DNA of 9,838 nucleotides from contig JAJFJO010000036.1 in the NCBI GenBank assembly GCA_021774015.1, forward strand, positions 1 through 9,838, given 5' to 3'. Shown piece by piece: positions 6,098 to 9,838 of the stretch (position 1 is its first letter; the number at the start of each line of letters is the position of its first letter). Source of the DNA: Gammaproteobacteria bacterium. Its GTDB lineage: Bacteria; Pseudomonadota; Gammaproteobacteria; Coxiellales; Coxiellaceae. The notes beneath the pieces were generated by a model. That model did not search any database. It saw nothing but the letters and a program-made list of their open reading frames with translations, and was not told the origin of the DNA. The position numbers and the translations under genes are program-made.

Positions 6098-7099
6098 CTA
6101 GTCTTCAATTTTCACATAAGATGTTTTGCGCAATTGCATTAACCATTTTTCTAAGGCCACTTGAAATTTTTGGCGATAGGCAATTTGCTGCAACTGTGCT
6201 TTTGATGGCATTTTTGTCGCTTTGCCACGCGTACCTTCTAGTTTAATCACATGATAACCATTGCCAGCCTTTAATGGCCCAGCAACACCGCCAATTTTCA
6301 TGTTTGGAAGTTGGGCGCTAAATAGATCAGGAATGCTGTTGATCGTTCCCCAGCTTAGATTGCTGTATTGTGCATTTTTATGTTGTGCAATAGCATCAGT
6401 GATCGAGGCGCCTTTTTGTAATTGTTGCTTAACGCTTTGTGCAGTAGCTTCAGCAGCTTTCCATGTGGAATCACTGGCATCAGATGCAACTGGCACGATG
6501 ATATCTGCAATGTGGTATTGCGTACCACCACCTTGCTGAGCAGCAATTTTTTGTTTTAGGGTGTTGATATCATCTGCAGTGACGTTGACCTCGCGTGATA
6601 CAGCTTGTTGCTGAATTTGGCTAATAATAATTTGTTTTTTTAGATCCTTGCGGAACTGAGAAAAACGAACACCTTCTTTTGCAACTTTTTGTTTGAGCTG
6701 TTCGACAGTTATGCCACTTTGTTTGGCAATTCTACCGATGGCTGCGTTGATTTGTTCATTAGTAGCTTTCATTTTATTGCGCTTAGCTATTTGCAGTTGC
6801 AGTTTTTGGAAGATTAATTGATTTAATACACCTTGACGTATCTGTTCCTCAGATGGCATTCTCGAATGCATTTTTGTTAACTGTTCTTTGGTGCGCGCAA
6901 TGGCTGCATCGAGCTCACTTTGCGTAATAATACCGTTGTTAACAACCGCAACAATTCTATTGATCGTTTGATCTGAAGATTGTGGGTTTGGGAGCCCGGA
7001 AGTAGCCGGCGATGGAATATTGGCATTAGCAAAAGCACAGCTAACAGTCATACCAAGAATTAGCCCTGCAAGTCTATATGTTTTTTTTATCGTCATCAT
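6098..7099 (-). CDS. surA: Periplasmic chaperone SurA, short form with one parvulin domain
   Basis: SurA is a periplasmic chaperone for outer-membrane beta-barrel proteins, known in E. coli to help LptD, encoded just upstream here. The 333-residue product has a signal peptide (basic start, hydrophobic 9-22, probable cut near AFA/NANA at 24-26), the N-terminal chaperone domain (about 45-170, with NRIVAVVNNGIITQSELD), one parvulin domain (about 193-293) and the C-terminal helix (about 305-333, QKFQVALEKW...TSYVKIED). E. coli SurA has 428 residues and two parvulin domains. The one here resembles the inactive P1 (LSWGTINSIPDLF beside E. coli MGWGRIQELPGIF) and has Asp199 where active parvulins have the first His; the later His (GYH, 281-283) remains. 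So it is probably a chaperone without isomerase activity. Start: GAGG, overlapping the lptD stop, lies 9 nt before the ATG at 7099; an ATG one codon later is less well spaced. Confidence 0.93.
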   Translation of the reverse strand: MMTIKKTYRLAGLILGMTVSCAFANANIPSPATSGLPNPQSSDQTINRIVAVVNNGIITQSELDAAIARTKEQLTKMHSRMPSEEQIRQGVLNQLIFQKLQLQIAKRNKMKATNEQINAAIGRIAKQSGITVEQLKQKVAKEGVRFSQFRKDLKKQIIISQIQQQAVSREVNVTADDINTLKQKIAAQQGGGTQYHIADIIVPVASDASDSTWKAAEATAQSVKQQLQKGASITDAIAQHKNAQYSNLSWGTINSIPDLFSAQLPNMKIGGVAGPLKAGNGYHVIKLEGTRGKATKMPSKAQLQQIAYRQKFQVALEKWLMQLRKTSYVKIED

Positions 7100-7110
7100 T
7101 TTTTATTACC

Positions 7111-9747
7111 TCATCTCGTTCTAAAAGGGTCTTGGTATCCCGGTAACGTCGATTCTAAAATGTTGCTCGGATCGTTGTTACCAAAACTGCCTAATCCCTT
7201 CAATAGTATTTGTATATAATAGGTGTTCGAAAATTCGTTATTAATCCGTCCCGGTGTACTAGTTGGGTTAACACCCATAAAGCTCCTGCTCGCAACTGCT
7301 CTAATTCCCCAGCAACATGTCGAGTATTGTAAGCCAGCATAGAAGCTATTGGGGCGATGGCGCGCCACATTATAATACACATTACCTAATACACTCCACC
7401 TTTGTGTGAGTGGCCAGGTGATACCGCCGTGGAGCAGGTTAGTATCGTTGCTTAAACCCAATGTATCGATAGAAATACCATCGACATCGCGTGCTAGCGT
7501 GTAGCCAAAAGAGAGAATGCGTTTGCCACCATCCTCATAAGTCATTGATATGTCGGCATTATTTAGTTCTTCTGTGCTGAAGTTCCAGGCGGCATCTCCG
7601 GTGATGGACCAGTGCAAAAAGGGGTAGTAGGTAATTTGGCCGACGAGAGGAGAGGTGCGGCCATCCCTGGGGAATACCATTTGGTTTGATTGAGTGTTGA
7701 TATTATAGACAGGAATGCCCACTCGAGGGTGCTCTATATAGTAGATAATGCCCAGTCCCATATTGAGTTTTTGCAAACCGGTGGCATCATCGATAGTTCG
7801 TGTCGTCAGGCCAAAACTCAGTTGATCAGCATTTTCTATTCGATCAATACCAGCAAACCGGTTCAAGGCAAACAGCTGGTTGTAGTTAAATGGTAAAAGC
7901 TGCGTATCAAATTCCGGGTATTTATTTTGGTTTACAAACGGGGTGTATAAATAAAACAATCTGGGTTCGAGTGTTTGTGTGTAGTTATGGTGATGTGTAT
8001 GGAAGTGTTTTGAAAAATACAAACCGCTATCAATACTGACGATGGGAATATTGCGACTCGCTGACAAGTAGGGCCGTGATATGCCTGGCGCAGTAGTAGC
8101 AAGTTGGCTGGTATAGGTTGTGCTATCTAATGTAACCTTGGGCGTGATATAACCTGAAGAAAATATAATAGGCCGAGCAATGCTAGGCCTCATATTATAA
8201 CGTTGCCCAACGGGACGTTGAAAGGTGAACAGAGGAAATAAGCTGCTGTGATATACAAAATTTACAAACTGCGAGCGTACATTAATATTAAATCCTGCGA
8301 TCACATCAGGGTAACGCCCGTTAGCATCAACTTCGGGTAAGCGTTGGTATTGATTGGTTGCGGGATTATCAATTTGATCGATGAGGTGCAATGTTTGATA
8401 TGCTTGTGCAAATGCTTTTGCAGTCCAGTGGTTGCCGTGGTAATTGAGGCTCGCTTCATTTAATAATTGATTGGTGTAGTTGGTTTCTAGCGGCACGCCA
8501 AAATCACGAAAATAATAAGGGTCAGTGACATAATGCCCGATAAGATTAACGCTCCAATCATGAGATAACGTAGTGTGATTTAATAATTTAAAGTACGCGC
8601 GGTTGTTGCTCATATTGCTTAAGGCGCTTAAATAAGGTGCGATCGTTGTTTGGCTGCTATTGGGGAATGCGGTGTTTAATGTTGTTTTGATATAGTGCGT
8701 AAACTCCCAGTCATTAGGAATAAAGCTAGCAAATAAGGTGCCTTTATTATGCGCCGTTAAATAACGAAAAGTGAGGTTGGTTAACACACCGCGTTTTGAC
8801 ATAAAACGAGGTTCAATTGTTGCATCAACGTTTGGTGCAATGTTCCAGTAAAATGGCAAATCAATTTCAAATCCACGATGTGAAGAATACCCGCCAGTAA
8901 TGCCAACAAAACCTGTACGTCGTCGATTATCGAGAGGGAATTGAAAATAAGGCATATAAAAAACCGGTATGTTTTTGATTTTTATCACGGCATTGTGCGC
9001 AACACCCAACCCGGTTTTTTTATTGAGTCGCATGTACGAGGCATAAATATGCCATGCAGGATCTAGTGGCGGGCAGGTGCTGTAAGTTGCATGCCATAAA
9101 TATAAAATGCCGTTTGCCACGCGTTTGGCAAAACGTGCACGACCCCAGCCGTCATAAGGTTTTTTTTGCGTGTTATCATTTTTATTTTTAGCAACAGTTA
9201 GGTGATAGCCGGCATGCACAAAATGATAGGTGTGATGCACAAGATCAAATGTGGCCACCTGAGCAATGATGAGTTTATCCAGCTCTTGCATACGCACATG
9301 ACCGACCAAGTGTATGCGTGTGATTTTCCCGGTTCTGTTATTGCGATAGATGTAGGCCTTGTCCGCGGTGATTTTGCGACCAGGCTGGGTTAATACAATG
9401 TCTTTTTGTAGGAGTGTATATCCGCGTTCAGAAAATATGGATGGCCCGCGTGATGAGATTCGGGTGGGCAATTTTTTAGCTGAACCAGGGTGTGGGTGTT
9501 TATAGAGCATGGCGGGCTGTTTGTAATAGCCACCACAGGAATGGCAAGCTCCTTTACTAGATACCCAGCCAAGAATGTCTGCAAGCTCTTGATTTGAATA
9601 TATTTTTCGCGGTGTCGTGTGAAAGCTGACGGGTTGATTAGACGGTGCTGGCGTTGAGGCTTGTGCGCTAAAAGAGGCGCATGGCAGCGCGATCAGTAGC
9701 CCACTGATTGCTGCAATAAGAGTTGATGCTGGTCCTTTATATGTCAC
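7111..9747 (-). CDS. lptD: LPS-assembly outer-membrane protein LptD
   Basis: LptD, with the lipoprotein LptE, inserts lipopolysaccharide into the outer leaflet of the outer membrane. The 878-residue product is longer than E. coli LptD (784), partly through an N-terminal stretch before the LptA-like domain. A signal peptide (about 1-30, ending SAQA) is followed by ILGWVSSKGACHSCGGYY, the OstA/LptA-like jellyroll (about 107-185), the TCPPLDPAW motif with Cys225, and the barrel domain starting FYMPYFQFPLDNRRRTGFVG (263-282). Later marks are TLEPRLFYLYTPF (592-604) and STCCWGIR (809-816) with the Cys811-Cys812 pair. These match the family disulfides (E. coli C31-C724 and C173-C725). Cys68 and Cys71 form an unusual CxxC where one Cys is expected. 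The start is GTG at 9747, with a weak GAAG 4 nt upstream; an in-frame stop three codons before rules out a longer form. Confidence 0.97.
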   Translation of the reverse strand: MTYKGPASTLIAAISGLLIALPCASFSAQASTPAPSNQPVSFHTTPRKIYSNQELADILGWVSSKGACHSCGGYYKQPAMLYKHPHPGSAKKLPTRISSRGPSIFSERGYTLLQKDIVLTQPGRKITADKAYIYRNNRTGKITRIHLVGHVRMQELDKLIIAQVATFDLVHHTYHFVHAGYHLTVAKNKNDNTQKKPYDGWGRARFAKRVANGILYLWHATYSTCPPLDPAWHIYASYMRLNKKTGLGVAHNAVIKIKNIPVFYMPYFQFPLDNRRRTGFVGITGGYSSHRGFEIDLPFYWNIAPNVDATIEPRFMSKRGVLTNLTFRYLTAHNKGTLFASFIPNDWEFTHYIKTTLNTAFPNSSQTTIAPYLSALSNMSNNRAYFKLLNHTTLSHDWSVNLIGHYVTDPYYFRDFGVPLETNYTNQLLNEASLNYHGNHWTAKAFAQAYQTLHLIDQIDNPATNQYQRLPEVDANGRYPDVIAGFNINVRSQFVNFVYHSSLFPLFTFQRPVGQRYNMRPSIARPIIFSSGYITPKVTLDSTTYTSQLATTAPGISRPYLSASRNIPIVSIDSGLYFSKHFHTHHHNYTQTLEPRLFYLYTPFVNQNKYPEFDTQLLPFNYNQLFALNRFAGIDRIENADQLSFGLTTRTIDDATGLQKLNMGLGIIYYIEHPRVGIPVYNINTQSNQMVFPRDGRTSPLVGQITYYPFLHWSITGDAAWNFSTEELNNADISMTYEDGGKRILSFGYTLARDVDGISIDTLGLSNDTNLLHGGITWPLTQRWSVLGNVYYNVARHRPNSFYAGLQYSTCCWGIRAVASRSFMGVNPTSTPGRINNEFSNTYYIQILLKGLGSFGNNDPSNILESTLPGYQDPFRTR

Positions 9748-9838
9748 AGTGCTTCACAGTTTTACTTGATTTATGCCGGTAAATTGCGCATGTTACCGTC
9801 TATCGGAAGATTTGACTATCTATTATTAAGGATACGTA
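9748..9838. promoter_or_regulatory. lptD upstream region, probably divergent
   Basis: These 91 bp hold no complete gene. On the minus strand a TAACAT (9795-9790) could be an lptD -10, with a poor TAGTCA 17 bp upstream as -35; that would give a leader of about 36 nt. On the plus strand AAGGA (9828-9832) lies 6 nt from the window end, as expected for the ribosome site of a divergent gene starting at or just after 9839. No promoter here is strong. The identity of the divergent gene cannot be seen; in other Gammaproteobacteria lptD is often divergent from amgK/murU or djlA. Confidence 0.35.

Noticed and set aside
6261..6539. 92-codon plus-strand frame, Cys-rich, opposite surA
   Set aside because: It is antisense to surA. 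The Cys and Ala richness comes from reading the complement of Gln/Ala/Lys codons.
9727..9735. AAAGGA just inside lptD as a ribosome site for a shorter start
   Set aside because: No ATG, GTG or TTG follows at a usable distance, and a later start would cut into the signal peptide.
9676..9747. Possible lipoprotein signal in LptD (Cys23 after LIALP)
   Set aside because: Pro at -1 and the surrounding residues do not fit a lipobox, and a normal signal peptidase I site (SAQA) lies just after; LptD is not a lipoprotein.
1..9838. CRISPR arrays, tRNA or rRNA genes, transposase genes, phage genes
   Set aside because: No regularly spaced repeats, no tRNA cloverleaf or rRNA-like stretch was noticed, and all long frames belong to recognised housekeeping or transport families.

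Overview
The window is a compact, moderately AT-rich gammaproteobacterial chromosome segment. The clearest sign is a gene order shared with Escherichia coli: folA on the plus strand, converging on a long minus-strand series that in E. coli reads lptD-surA-pdxA-rsmA(ksgA)-apaG-apaH. Here folA (cut by the window edge), apaH, rsmA, pdxA, surA and lptD keep that order and orientation. The exact lineage cannot be fixed by eye. A single-parvulin SurA and an LptD with a CGGYY-type N-terminus would suit a Legionellales/Coxiella-like lineage, but this is a weak guess.

Layout from left to right: the 3' part of folA (1-366, plus); a 210-bp AT-rich convergent spacer; apaH (577-1365, minus); an S49 signal-peptide-peptidase-like gene (1413-2345, minus); uspA (2355-2792, minus); a 279-bp spacer with two related 35-bp palindromic repeats and a good uspA promoter; a Bcr/CflA-type MFS efflux gene (3072-4256, minus); then the tightly packed rsmA (4320-5108), pdxA (5105-6097), surA (6098-7099) and lptD (7111-9747), all minus. 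The last 91 bp are the lptD upstream region and probably the leader of a divergent plus-strand gene outside the window.

Two transcription units are likely. One runs lptD-surA-pdxA-rsmA, with gaps of 11 nt, 0 nt and a 4-nt overlap. It joins outer-membrane assembly (LptD, and SurA, the chaperone known in E. coli to help fold LptD) to vitamin B6 synthesis and 16S rRNA methylation. The other runs uspA-sppA-apaH (gaps 9 and 47 nt) from an extended -10 promoter, and joins a universal stress protein, an inner-membrane protease and the Ap4A hydrolase. The MFS gene sits between them and may have its own promoter.

The points most worth a second look are: SurA has only one parvulin domain, P1-like and with Asp at the usual catalytic His position; apaG is absent from its usual place, where MFS-uspA-sppA now lie; a pair of palindromic repeats resembles a REP/MITE-type element; a perfect 10-bp hairpin lies in the apaH leader; and LptD carries an extra Cys in a CxxC motif. 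I see no clear evidence of a wholly new multi-gene system, phage, CRISPR array or RNA gene.
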